From: Effrenium voratum
Lineage: Eukaryota > Sar > Dinophyceae > Suessiales > Symbiodiniaceae
Direction: 5' to 3'
NCBI GenBank assembly: GCA_963377175.1
Contig: CAUJNA010001757.1
Coordinates: forward strand, 474,489 to 538,488
Length of the DNA stretch: 64,000 bases
The translations under genes were made by a program, and so were the position numbers. This document shows, in pieces, positions 29,161 to 39,549 of the stretch; the first letter of the stretch is position 1; every line of letters begins with the position of its first letter. A model generated the notes under the pieces. That model was not told the origin of the DNA. It ran no database searches and saw nothing but the letters and a program-made list of their open reading frames with translations.

Positions 29161-31733
29161 GGCTCTCCACCTCAGCCTCCTTGTCTTCCTCAGGGTTGTA
29201 GTAGTCCCACCGCACGAGGTCTGAGATGGCTGATGCTGACCTGCTCAGGCTCCAGTCTGCCTTCTTGGGCTTGCCATCAGCTTCAAGCCACTTCAGCCTG
29301 TCTCTTGGGAACCTCTTGCTGCCCATCTGAAAGCCAGCCTTCTTAGCCCAGTGCTGCTCAGTGACAATGGCAAGCTTGCCAGTCTGAGTGTTGGGTGTGT
29401 ATGCTAAGATGCCATTCCTTACTGCTGCTGCAAGCACCCACTGGTCTTCGCAGTTCTTCTCAGACATCTGCCACTGAGCATGCACCACAGACCTGACTAT
29501 CTCAAGAGGGCCAACCTTCCAGGCCTCTTTCTGAGCAGTTTTCAGGGCTTGATGCTCTTGCCTGAGGCTCACAAGCTTGGACCTGACTAAGCTCTTGAGA
29601 GTCTGTGATCTGCAGCTTGGAAGTGCACTTTGCTGCAACCAAGCAGGAGATTTGCTGAGCCAAGGCCATGCTTTTGGTGGCAGACTCAGCAAACACTGAG
29701 CTGAAGCAGTCCCTTTGCCAGACTGAGCAAGGGTATTGAGCTGCTTGGGCCTCAATGCACCAGCACAGAATGACTGAGTCCACATTGGAAGCTGGCTGGC
29801 TCATGATCTCAAGCTGACCCGGGGTGCGAAGCTCTGACCTTTCTGAAGCCTTCCAAGGCTCTGCCAGCTGAGGTTCCAGCTGAGTGGGTGATTGTCTTCT
29901 CACCAACTTGAAAGGTCTCTGTCTTGATCCAAGTGCCTTTCTCAGAGATGTTGCTCAGCCTTGCCCATTGGCCTGGCACAACCAAGAGGCCTTTGCCCAC
30001 ATCACCACTTGGTGGCTCATCAGGGTTGCACAAACCATAGATCAGCTGCCTGGTCTCATAGGTGATCCTGAACCTGTCATCTGCTGAGTTGCCTTGGATG
30101 CTGAGGCTTCCAGCCTTAGGCAAAGGCTTTGCCTCACACTTTGGCTCAGGACTCTTCTGCTCTGGGCTGGGCTCAAGCTCCTCAGGACTCTTCTGCTCTG
30201 GGCTGGGCTTTGGCTCAAGCTTCTCAGGCATCTTCTCTGCTGGGCTGGGCTTCTCAAGTAGCTGCTGCTCCAAGCATTCTTCTAAGGAGCCTCTGCTTTC
30301 TGAGTGCTGCAGTGGTGTGTCAAAGCTGAGCTTCCTCTTCACAGCTGGTGTGGTGTCCAGGGAGTTTGCAGTGTCTGAGCGAGCAAGAGTGGAAGCAGGG
30401 CTTTGGCCATCCTGAAGAGCATTCTTCTTAGTTGGGGTGCTGTAGCCAATTGGCAGCACAAGCATCTCAGCAGGCTCATCAGTCCTCATGGCCTCAGCCA
30501 CTGCCAGCCTCACCTCAGAAAAGTCCTTAACCTGATGTGGCTGCCAAACCTCATCCTTGGCAAAGACAGCCTTCCTCCCTGTAGACTTAGCCCACAATGG
30601 GATCTGGTCTGAGAACCCCACCACCAAGTGCTTTCTCTCAGCAACAAAGTTCTCAGGGTCAACCACGACTTTGGCTGCACTCAGCTCTTCAAGTGGGCTG
30701 AGGGAGGCAAGCCACAGGGTGTAGTCAAACTCCTGCCAGGTCAGCTTGCACCTCACCTCAGCCTCAGTGGGTGAGATGGTGCTCACAAGCTCAGCAGTTG
30801 TGAACTTAGCACCCATCCATCTCAGCAGCCTCTTGCTGAAGGTCTTTCTGTATGTACCTGAGGCCTGGAGCTTCTTAGGCCTCTCCTTTTTTCCAGCAGC
30901 CTCCTCAGCAAATTTGTGCTGCAGAACTGACAGCTTCTTGTCTTGTGCTTTTGCTGAGTCTTTGTTTGCTGATGTGTTGAGCTGAGCAAGGAACTCAGCT
31001 AGGACATCTTGGGGCAGCACGGTGTGGCCAAAGCTCCTCTCTAAGGCAAGCCACTGAGACAAGTGCTTCACAATGCCAGGGTAAGGAACCTGTCTACCAG
31101 CACCTTGAAGTCTTTTCCTGAGCTTGTTCCTTTGGTTCCTGTTCACAATTGGCTTAGCAGCCAGCTCAGCCCAACGATCCTTTCGGGCAAGGAGACGAGC
31201 CAGCTCCTTCTTAGGGAGCATATACTTCAAGCACATGGCTCTCCAAAAGCTCTTGTCATCTGTGAAATTGGCCTGCTCAGCCTCCAAGTCCTCAGCTATG
31301 GACTTTTTCTTGCTGGCTGAGAGCTCAAGCCTGCGGTTCTTTCTCAGGTCATTTCTGGGCAGGCCCTGCAGTCTCTTTGACAAAACACCTTCCACCAGCC
31401 TTCTCCTCTTAGCTGCCTGCTCTGGGTTGCATGTGCCAGCCTCAGCTTCAAGCTCAGCCAGCCTTTCCTCATAAGCTTCTTTGGCTGCTCGTGCCTCTTG
31501 CTGAGCTTTAGAAAGAGTGTATCTCTCATATGGCAGCTTAGGTTTGAGCACCACTGGCTTAGCTGCTGCTTTTTGTTCAGGGCTGCCAAAGAACTTGCTC
31601 AAGCCAAATTGAGCTTGCTTAGGCTTGGGTGGTGTTGCCTCAGCTCCTTCTTCTGCTGGGACCAGCTGGTTGTGCTCAGGGCCTCCTCCTCTCACCCTCA
31701 ACTGCTTAACCTGGACATGTTTCCCTTAGACCC
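29123..31733 (-). pseudogene. DDE-type transposase, dinoflagellate family, frameshifted
   Basis: The main frame (31,733-29,809) starts after an in-frame TAA, and there is no ATG for about 150 codons, so the true start is unresolved. It holds a basic helical N-terminal part, PYPGIVKHLSQWLALERSFG (resembling a CENP-B/pogo-type helix-turn-helix), TYRKTFSKRLLRWMGAKF, and VVGFSDQIPLWAK, which resembles the first catalytic-Asp motif of pogo-like transposases. A Ser/Pro/Glu-rich insert, in which EKPSPAEKMPEKLE-like units repeat, comes before RFRITYETRQLIYGLCNP and GTWIKTETFQVGEKTI. A frameshift near 29,850 leads to VDSVILCWCIEAQAAQYP, VWQRDCFSSVF and KCTSKLQITDS, which supply further candidate Asp residues. 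A second shift near 29,600 gives LKSLVRSKLVSLRQEHQALK and NCEDQWVLAAAVRNGILAY. The role would be cutting and rejoining DNA ends. The family assignment is by motif and memory of related dinoflagellate proteins. Without a search it could also belong to a KDZ-like group. Confidence 0.6.
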
Positions 31734-33420
31734 CCTTTAGTTTGACTGTTTTTGGGTCCTCTTTAATGTTCACCTGGGTTTGGGGGTTGCTGAAAACTGA
31801 AAACTCAAACCCTTAGCCTTTTAGTTTTACAGGGGGGGGGCTCATCCCAAGCTTTCCCCAGCTCAAAGATTAAAGGCCTGAGATTTAGGAAATCAATTTT
31901 GCAAGTTCTTCCCAAACCATCAAATTTAAGATAACTTCTTTACAAAAAAGTGAGGGCAATCAATCCCACAAAGGGGTGTGCCCACAGGATGCCCTGATCC
32001 TCTTTAGTGTGACTGTTTTGGGGTCCTCTTTAATGTTCACCTGGGTTTGGGGGTTGCTGGAAACTGAAAATCAAGCCCTTAGCCTTCTAGTTTTAAAGGG
32101 GGGGCTCATCCCAAGCTTTCCCCAGCTCAAAGATTAAAGGCCAGAGGTTTAAGAAATCCATTTTGCAAGTTGTTCCCAAACCATCAAATTTAAGATAACT
32201 TCTTTGCAAAAAAGTGAGGGCAATCAATCCCACAAAGGGGTGTGCCCACAGGATGCCCTGATCCTCTTTAGTGTGACTGTTTTGGGGTCCTCTTTAATGT
32301 TCACCTGGGTTTGGGGGTTGCTGGAAACTGAAAATGAAGCCCTCAGCCTTCTAGTTTTAAAGGGGGGGCTCATCCCAAGCTTTCCCCAGCTCAAAGATTA
32401 AAGGAAGAGATTTAAGAAATCCATTTTGCAAGTTGTTCCCAAACCATCAAATTTAAGATAACTTCTTTACAAAAAAGTGAGGGCAATCAATCCCACAAAG
32501 GGGTGTGCCCACAGGATGCCCTGATCCTCTTTAGTGTGACTGTTTTGGGGTCCTCTTTAATGTTCACCTGGGTTTGGGGGTTGCTGGAAACTGAAAATCA
32601 AGCCCTTAGCCTTCTAGTTTTAAAGGGGGGGCTCATCCCAAGCTTTCCCCAGCTCAAAGATTAAAGGCCTGAGATTTAAGAAATCCATTTTGCAAGTTGT
32701 TCCCAAACCATCAAATTTAAGATAACTTCTTTACAAAAAAGTGAGGGCAATCAATCCCACAAAGGGGTGTGCCCACAGGATGCCCTGATCCTCTTTAGTG
32801 TGACTGTTTTGGGGTCCTCTTTAATGTTCACCTGGGTTTGGGGGTTGCTGGAAACTGAAAACTCAAGCCCTTAGACTTCTAGTTTTAAAGGGGGGGCTCA
32901 TCCCAAGCTTTCCCCAGCTCAAAGATTAAAGGCCTGAGATTTAAGAAATCCATTTTGCAAGTTGTTCCCAAACCATCAAATTTAAGATAACTTCTTTACA
33001 AAAAAGTGAGGGCAATCAATCCCACAAAGGGGTGTGCCCACAGGATGCCCTGACCCTCTTTAGTGTGACTGTTTTGGGGTCCTCTTTAATGTTCACCTGG
33101 GTTTGGGGGTTGCTGGAAACTGACAACTCAAGCCCTTAGCCTTCTAGGTTTAAAGGGGGGGCTCATCCCAAGCTTTCCCCAGCTCAAAGATTAAAGGCCT
33201 GAGGTTTAAGAAATCCATTTTGCAAGTTGTTCCCAAACCATCAAATTTAAGATAACTTCTTTACAAAAAAGTGAGGGCAATCAATCGCACAAAGGGGTGT
33301 GCCCACAGGATGCCCTGATCCTCTTTAGTGTGACTGTTTTGGGGTCCTCTTTAATGTTCACCTGGTTTTGGTGGGGTTCCTGAAATTCCCAAATAAAAGC
33401 CTTAGCCTTTTACTTTTAAG
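31733..33420 (+). repeat. 264-bp tandem array, six to seven units
   Basis: The word TCTTTAGTGTGACTG begins at 32,001, 32,265, 32,528, 32,792, 33,057 and 33,322, a period of 263-265 bp, and a diverged copy starts near 31,735. Each unit has a run of seven or eight G (AAAGGGGGGGCTCATCCC), a TTTAATGTTCACCTGGGTTT word and AAGTGAGGGCAATCAATC. Neighbouring units are almost identical. The array starts within a few bases of the 5' edge of the minus-strand transposase frame, so it occupies the promoter position of that gene. Confidence 0.95.
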
Positions 33421-34670
33421 TGGTGGCTCACCCTAAGCTCTTCCAAACTCAGCTCTTTTCTGCTGCAAAAAGCATGTCCTGGCTGAGGGCATGCCCTCAG
33501 TGAGATCTCAGGCCTGTTGCTGATATTTCAGATTCCTCTGCCTCAGGCCTTCCACCTTAGATGCCCATGCAGTTCTAAGCCAGTGAGGCCTCAAGCAATT
33601 CATGCTAAGGGGCCTCCTTCTTGGTCAGCCACTCATCGAGCTTGTTGGGCTCCCCTGGAATGAAGAGAATCTGCTTGGCATCCATGCTCAGGGCTTCAAC
33701 CTTAGGTCAATGTGCAAAGGCCAAGCCTAACCAATGTGCAAAGGATCTTAACACATGCCACTGAGAAGCTTTCTTGGAAAGGGACTGCCCTGCAATGCTC
33801 AGCTTATGAAGCTGAGAGATCCTTTGTTCCAAAGTGTGGTCCTTAGATCAAACCCATTGTTCAAACTTCATAGTTACCTGCTGAGGCAATGCTAAGAATA
33901 TTTAAGCCAAGACTCAGAGAACATCAGGTGTTTGAGCTCAGGCCTCACTGTGTTGGTCAGGATTCTGAGGTGCTCCTGCATGAAGTCCCCATCATCTATG
34001 CCATCCAAGGCCTCAGGAAAAGAACGCTTAATCCAAGTACTTTCAAGCCCTTTGTTTTACTTAGTTGCTGCTTAGATGCATTTAGCAACCGTTCATAGAA
34101 TTGGTTGCTTTGGACACTCAGGATGCTGGCCATCACCACGACATCCCACTCAGCCTCAAACTCCTGAGATCAACATAACTCAGCACAACCCCTCAGAGTG
34201 CAAACCCTAAGGTTTAGCCCAAGAGTCTGGAACACTGAAGTGCCAACCTCTGAGAAGGCTGGCCCTCTGCCTCAGCACCATGTCCTGTGCTCAAAGCCTC
34301 AGGTGAGAAGTCCATCAGAGATTGGGACAGGTGCCTGTGGACATCCCACAGGTCACCTGCTGCTGTGTCTTGGCCTCAGGTCTCAAACAAAACACTTCAT
34401 GAGCTCAGGAGCTGCTTAGCTTAAGTATGTTGCAGCTGAAGGGCGCCTCTCAATCATGCTCAGCTTCTCAGAGATGTGGCTGAGTTGATGGGCCTGACAA
34501 CTCACCCCCCTCAAAAACAAAAACCAAAGTGCTCACCCAGGCCTGGCGCTCCAGCCACCAAAGGTGGTCAGCCAAGCCTCTCAGCAGCTTCCTGAGCAAG
34601 ATGCTCAGGATGAGGGCTGCCAAGATTTGCACCTTAGAAGCAAAAGCCACTCTCAGAAAGCCACTCCCAG
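33420..34670. other. CTNAG-rich non-coding part of the island
   Basis: No long frame is present. CTCAG and CTGAG occur at about 25 per kb, for example in GCCTCAGG, GCTCAGC and TCTGAGA. No repeat period was seen. Possible exons cannot be judged. Confidence 0.5.
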
Positions 34671-34671
34671 A

Positions 34672-34795
34672 CAAAACCCTCTCAGGAAAAAATCAAGCAG
34701 AAACCCTCCTAAGGAAATCCTTCAAACAGAAACCCTCTCAGAAAAATCCTTCAAATTAAGACCCTCTCAAAGCAACTTTTCAATACTAAAACCAA
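34672..34795 (+). repeat. ~28-bp minisatellite, first locus
   Basis: AAACCCTCTCAG followed by AAAAATCCTTCAAA recurs about four times with changes. The same unit occurs at 37,779-37,880. Confidence 0.8.
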
Positions 34796-34799
34796 TCCC

Positions 34800-35175
34800 A
34801 AACCCAGCCATTCCCCCCGCCCAAACTAAAAGCCAAGAGGCAAGGGCCGAGTAGCTCAGCCCGATGTCACTGAACTGGCTCAGCTGAGCTCAGGTGTGCC
34901 AGGGCCTCAGATAAGAAACTGTCACTCAGTGCAAGCTTAGCCCTAGGATAATTGCTCAAACAACCCCACCCTCTCACCTAAGCTCTTTTTTTTCTCACAT
35001 CAAGCTTGCTCACATTCTCACTCCCTGAGTGGATTTGCCAAAGAAACATGAACTAATCATATAATGAATTAGCCTCCTCTCAACACATGCCTCAGCACTA
35101 AAAGTACTTAGGGTTAAGAGTTTTCGTCCAGCCAACCGTTGAGGGAGGTTAAAATAATTTATTTTGTGATTTGGG
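34800..35175. other. Unassigned
   Basis: No gene is present. The first part continues the CTNAG bias, and the last part leads into the CAAGAAAA repeat. Confidence 0.4.
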
Positions 35176-35344
35176 AGTGAGGGTTGGAGCAAGAAAATAG
35201 CAATCTGAAAATTAAGAGCAAACTGAAAAGCAAGAAAAAAGTGATTCACTTGCAACAGTTGACACAAAAAAGCAAGAAAATAGTGATTAGATGGTCATCA
35301 AATAGTGATTTGGGCACCTCAAAATAGCAAGGATCCAAATAGGG

Positions 35345-36345
35345 ATTATATGGGAGATCACTATTTTCTTGTTTTTTTTTGGAGGCGACGACCCTCGAAG
35401 GAAATCTGCAAATCACAACGGGAGATCACTATTTTCTTGTTTTTTTTGGAGGCAACGACCCTCGAAACCCGAAAATCTGCAAATCACAACGGGAGATCAC
35501 TATTTTCTTGCTTTTTTGGAGTGGGAAATCCATATTTTCTTGTTTTTTTTGGAAGCGACGACCCTCGAAACCGGAAATCTGCAAATCACAACGGGAGATC
35601 ACTATTTTCTTGCTTTTTTGGAGTGGGAAATCACTTTTTCTTGCTTTTTGGGCAGGCGATGACCCTCGAAACCCGGAAATCTGCAAATCACAACGGGAGA
35701 TCACTATTTTCTTGCTTTTTTGGAGTGGGAAATCACTTTTTCCTTGCTTTTTGGGCAGGCGATGACCCTCGAAACCCGAAAATCTGCAAATCACAGCGGG
35801 GATTATTTTCTTGCTTTTTTGGATGTTGTCGCCTGCAAAAAAAACACAAGAAAATAGGGATTTCCCACTCCAAAAAAGCAAGAAAATAGTGATCTCCCGT
35901 TGTGATTTGCAGATTTCCGGGTTTCGAGGGTCATCGCCTGCCCAAAAAGCAAGGAACAAGTGATTTCCCACTCCAAAAAAGCAAGAAAATAGTGATCTCC
36001 CGCTGTGATTTGCAGATTTTCGGGTTTCGAGGGTCATCGCCTGCCCAAAAAGCAAGGAAAAAGTGATTTCCCACTCCAAAAAAGCAAGAAAATAGTGATC
36101 TCCCGTTGTGATTTGCAGATTTTCGGGTTTCGAGGGTCGTCGCCTCCAAAAAAAAACAAGAAAATAGTGATTTCCCACTCCAAAAAAGCAAGAAAATAGT
36201 GATCTCCCGTTGTGATTTGCAGATTTCCGGGTTTCGAGGGTCGTCGCCTCCAAAAAAAATCAAGAAAATAGGGATTTCCCACTCCAAAAAAGCAAGAAAA
36301 TAGTGATCTCCCGCTGTGATTTGCAGATTTGCTGGTTTCGAGGGT
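35345..36345. repeat. 1-kb palindrome built of ~104-bp tandem units
   Basis: The left arm holds five copies of a unit with ATCACTATTTTCTTGC, GACCCTCGAAAC and AATCTGCAAATCACAACGGG. Landmark words lie at 35,394, 35,461, 35,564, 35,664 and 35,768. The right arm holds the reverse complement of the same unit, with GGTTTCGAGGGTC landmarks near 35,921, 36,023, 36,127, 36,231 and 36,334. Pairs of landmarks are symmetric about position 35,848 to within a few bases, except for the outermost pair, where the left unit is about 37 bp shorter. The centre reads GTTGTCGCCTGC. The flanks (35,180-35,340 and 36,345-36,520) carry related CAAGAAAA and TTTTCTTG words, also in opposite orientation. Both strands give the same chance peptides (GRSLFSCFFGVGNH and similar), which I do not call as genes. 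Confidence 0.95.
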
Positions 36346-36686
36346 TGATCACAATTTTCTTGCTTTTTGTTTCACAATTGTCTTGCTATTTTCTTGCTAT
36401 TTCTGGTCTCTTGTTTGCTGCATTCTTGCTTTTTTAGTGCCCACTGTTTGCTCTAAAATCACTTTTTCCTTGCTTTTTTTTCCCACCCGAAACTTGGGAT
36501 CACTATTTTCTTGCTCTGTTGCTTGCTCTACATCTCACAAAAAAATTAAAACAGCATTTTCCAATGGTTGGCTGGTTTCGCAAGTCTTAAACTTAGGGGG
36601 TGCTTAATCCAGAACTCAAGAAGTGAGCTTAAAAAACAGCATCTTTTGTGCTGAGCCTGAGTTGGGAACTCAGGCAGACTCGGTGC

Positions 36687-37670
36687 TCAGCCCTCTGCTT
36701 TTTGCATGAGTGCCACCAGCTGAGCATATTCTTCCTCAGACAAGTTGGGGGGCTTAGCCTTAGCCTTTGGCAGGGCAGGGGGTGGGGCTTTGCCTTGCTG
36801 AGACTGAGCGCTCAATCTGAGAACGCGGGCCTTAGCCTCCACCACCCCAGGCTCAATGCACTCCTGATGGCACTTGCTGAGCTGAGCCTTTGCTTCACTG
36901 AGCTTAGCAATCATGTCCTCAAGCTCATCTACCAGCTCTTCATTCTCAACCTCCAGCTGGTAGATCTTCTCAGCTTCATCCCTCAGGAGCCTGGCCCCAA
37001 AGCCGTGGCCCCTGAAAAAGCCAAGGGCCACCTCAGTGGTCTGCTCAGCCTTTGCAATGTGCTCCTCCACACAGCTGAGCTTCTCACTGAGGATGTCAAA
37101 GGGCTCAGGCTCCTCCTCAGCCTTCTCCTCCTCAGCCTTGTTGCTCTCAGGGAACTTGGAGTGCTGAGAAGGAGGCTCAGCATAGGGGATCCCTCCAAAG
37201 ATACCTTGTGAGGGAAGTGGCTTCGGGATGATCTGAAGCTCGTACCTTAGGACATTTGCCCAAGGGAGCCTCTCAGCCACTGTGAGTACCTTCTTGTGGT
37301 ACTCATAGATTTGCTCAGCTTGCCAGCTCCTCTTGCAGACCACACAACGTGTCTGCCATGGCAGCCTGCTAAGCCAAAGCTTAGTTTGCTTGCCATCCTC
37401 AGCACCTTACTTGCAAAGAAATCAAACACAGAGACTTAAATAAGCTGTTGGTGCCTTAAGTACATTACTAAGCAAAGAAATTAAGCAAGCAAGGTGGTCA
37501 GCCAAAAGCTTAAAATGTCTGTGTTTGGCAGCTGAGTTGCAATGGGCACAGAAGATGTCAGGCTCAGCCCAGTGAACCCTGCTGAAGGTGAGCTGGGTCT
37601 TAGGGCCCTTGACTGAGCTGGCAAACAAAGCATCAGGCTTAGGAGCAGGAGGAATCATCTGAGGGTACAT
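36687..37670 (-). pseudogene. Two-part gene with CxxC pairs and a coiled coil, function unknown
   Basis: The first part (37,670 to about 37,500, ATG start) reads MYPQMIPPAPKPDALFASS and then DIFCAHCNSAAKHRHFK. After about 150 bp in which the frame is lost, the second part (about 37,360-36,687) reads LPWQTRCVVCKRSW, EQIYEYHKKVLTVAERLPW, an acidic stretch (NKAEEEKAEEEPEPFD) and a heptad-like coiled coil (EKIYQLEVENEELVDELEDM). It ends with a Pro/Lys-rich tail (PPPALPKAKAKPPNLSEEE) and a stop. FCAHC and RCVVC would together make a four-Cys zinc site if the gap is an intron or a frameshift. CTTAGCAGG near 37,365 could be an acceptor, but no matching donor was settled. The gene is on the same strand and has the same CTNAG-rich composition as the transposase, so it may belong to the same element. 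The family is not recognised. Confidence 0.55.
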
Positions 37671-37778
37671 TGCTCAGCACAGCTGCAAGGAGTAAGCTGA
37701 GGACTGTGAGCAAGAAATGGCTGCAGGTGCTCAGCTTCCAAACTCAGTGCCCTCAGCACCAAAACTCAGCCTCAAACA

Positions 37779-37880
37779 CCCCTCTCAGGAAACCCCTTCA
37801 AACTTGAAGCCCTCTCAGAGAAACCCTTGAAACTAAACCCTCTCAGAAAAATCCTTCAAAATAAAGCCCTCTTAGGAAAC
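37779..37880 (+). repeat. ~28-bp minisatellite, second locus
   Basis: About four copies of the AAACCCTCTCAGAAAAATCC type lie just upstream (in the minus-strand sense) of the coiled-coil gene. They match the locus at 34,672-34,795. Confidence 0.8.
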
Positions 37881-38165
37881 TCAAGCCTTCCCTTCCCATC
37901 CCTTCCCCTCCCTCCTCCCCCCCCCCCTCTATTGCAGCACAGTGGCTCTGAGCAATGATGCCACTCAGCAACAGGAAGCTGATGAAGACCACGCTCTTGA
38001 GGTGCTGCTTCATGGCCTGGGCTGAGGGATGGCTATTTAAACTAAAATCAAGCTAAACAAATGCAGCTGAGACACTTAGCCAGCAGAAAGTGAACACGGG
38101 CTGGAGCTAAGCAAAAGCAAGAGCAAGAAAATGGCTAAGGGGACAGCTCATCTCAACCATTTGCA
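37881..38165. other. Unassigned, still CTNAG-rich
   Basis: Contains a run of C (37,915-37,928) and several CTCAG/CTGAG words. No gene is seen. Confidence 0.4.
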
Positions 38166-38169
38166 AGCA

Positions 38170-38606
38170 CTGGAAATCTGAGAGGGGGCCTTGGCAATAC
38201 TAAAGTAGAATTGGCAACACTAAAGTCAGTACTGGGAATCTGAGAGGGGGCCTTGGCAATACTAAAGTAGAATTGGCAACACTAAAGTCAGTACTGGGAA
38301 TCTGAGAGGGGGCCTTGGCAATACTAAAGTAGAATTGGCAATACTAAAGTCAGTACTGGGAATCTGAGAGGGGGCCTTGGCAATACTAAAGTAGAATTGG
38401 CAATACTAAAGTCAGTACTGGGAATCTGAGAGGGGGCCTTGGCAATACTAAAGTAGAATTGGCAATACTAAAGTCAGTACTGGGAATCTGAGAGGGGGCC
38501 TTGGCAATACTAAAGTAGAATTGGTAATACTAAAGTCAGTACTGGGAATCTGAGAGGGGGCCTTGGCAATACTAAAGTAGAATTTGCAATACTAAAGTAA
38601 GTACTG
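38170..38606 (+). repeat. 62-bp tandem array, seven units
   Basis: The unit contains GGGAATCTGAGAGGGGGCCT and two internal copies of GGCAATACTAAAGT. The word CTGGGAATCTGAG occurs at exact steps of 62 bp (38,232, 38,294 and onward). Differences between units are single bases (for example GGCAACACT versus GGCAATACT). The array forms the right edge of the CTNAG-rich island. Confidence 0.95.
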
Positions 38607-38704
38607 TCCCTCCCAGATCCCCCACGATCTCCCTAAAGAGAGTCCCGCCGACTGGTTCCACTGTTCCAGGATGGGGGGGTCACACTAAACAGAGCCCAAC
38701 ATTA

Positions 38705-39468
38705 TAGAATTCTAGATGGTCCCAGCCCAGGAGTAGCCCAGCCAGGGCCCTTGATTTTTAGAATTTTGAGAATTTTTAGAACTGGTCAAATTTTAAGAAC
38801 TGAGTTCAAAATTCTGAGTTCAAAATTCTGAGTTCAAAATTCTGAAAACTCTAAAGACCGGACCCCCAAAATTCAGAATATTGAGATTTCAATTCTGAAA
38901 ATTCTAGAAAATTCTAACAGCCGAACCCCGGAATTTAGAATTTTTATGCTAATTTTTAGATTTCTAGATGGTCCCAGCCCAGGAGGGGCCCAGCCAGAAC
39001 CCTTGACTTTTATAATTTTAGAACTTTTTAGAATGTTTAGAATTGAGTTCTAAAAATTCATCAATTTGCAATTTTTAGAATTGGTAGAACTAATTCTAAG
39101 AATTCTAAATTTTTGGGGTCCGAATTTTAGATTGTTGAGAATGTTTAGACCTCAATTCTAGAAATTTTAGACGTTCTCAAAATTCTAAAACTTCTAAAAG
39201 TCAAGGGTCCTGGCTGGGCCCCTTCTGGGCTGGGACCATCTAGACTTCTAAAAATTCTAAATTTGTTGGGTCCGATTTGTAGATTTTTTAGAATTTGGCT
39301 CTAAAAGTTTATTGAAATTCTAGATTTGGAAAATTCGAGTTTTAGAACTTTTAGAATTTTAGAACTCAATTCTAAAACTTCTAAAAGTTCTAAACATTCA
39401 ACAAAACTAAAAATGAAGGGCCCTGGCAGGGCCCCTCCTGGGCTGAGACCGCCTAGAATTCTAAAAGA
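38705..39468. repeat. Nested fold-back (MITE-like) A/T-rich repeats
   Basis: TCTAGATGGTCCCAGCCCAGG followed by GGCCCAGCCAG and CCCTTGA occurs in plus orientation near 38,713 and 38,968. It occurs as the reverse complement near 39,205-39,245 and 39,418-39,460. The inner pair bounds a segment of about 285 bp (38,964-39,249) with arms of roughly 60 bp. Between the arms the DNA is made of TTCTAGAATT/TTTTAGAA-like words. The termini resemble MITE inverted repeats. No coding capacity is present. Confidence 0.85.
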
Positions 39469-39549
39469 ACTGTAACATTGAATAATTTTTGAGAGTTCAA
39501 TTCTACAGTTTCAAGATCAGAAAAAGTTTCCTGCACGCCCCTGGGCTAG

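Noticed and set aside
35305..36287. Overlapping frames giving GRSLFSCFFGVGNH-like repeats on both strands
   Set aside because: They come from the palindrome, in which each strand repeats the other. No motif or start is conserved.
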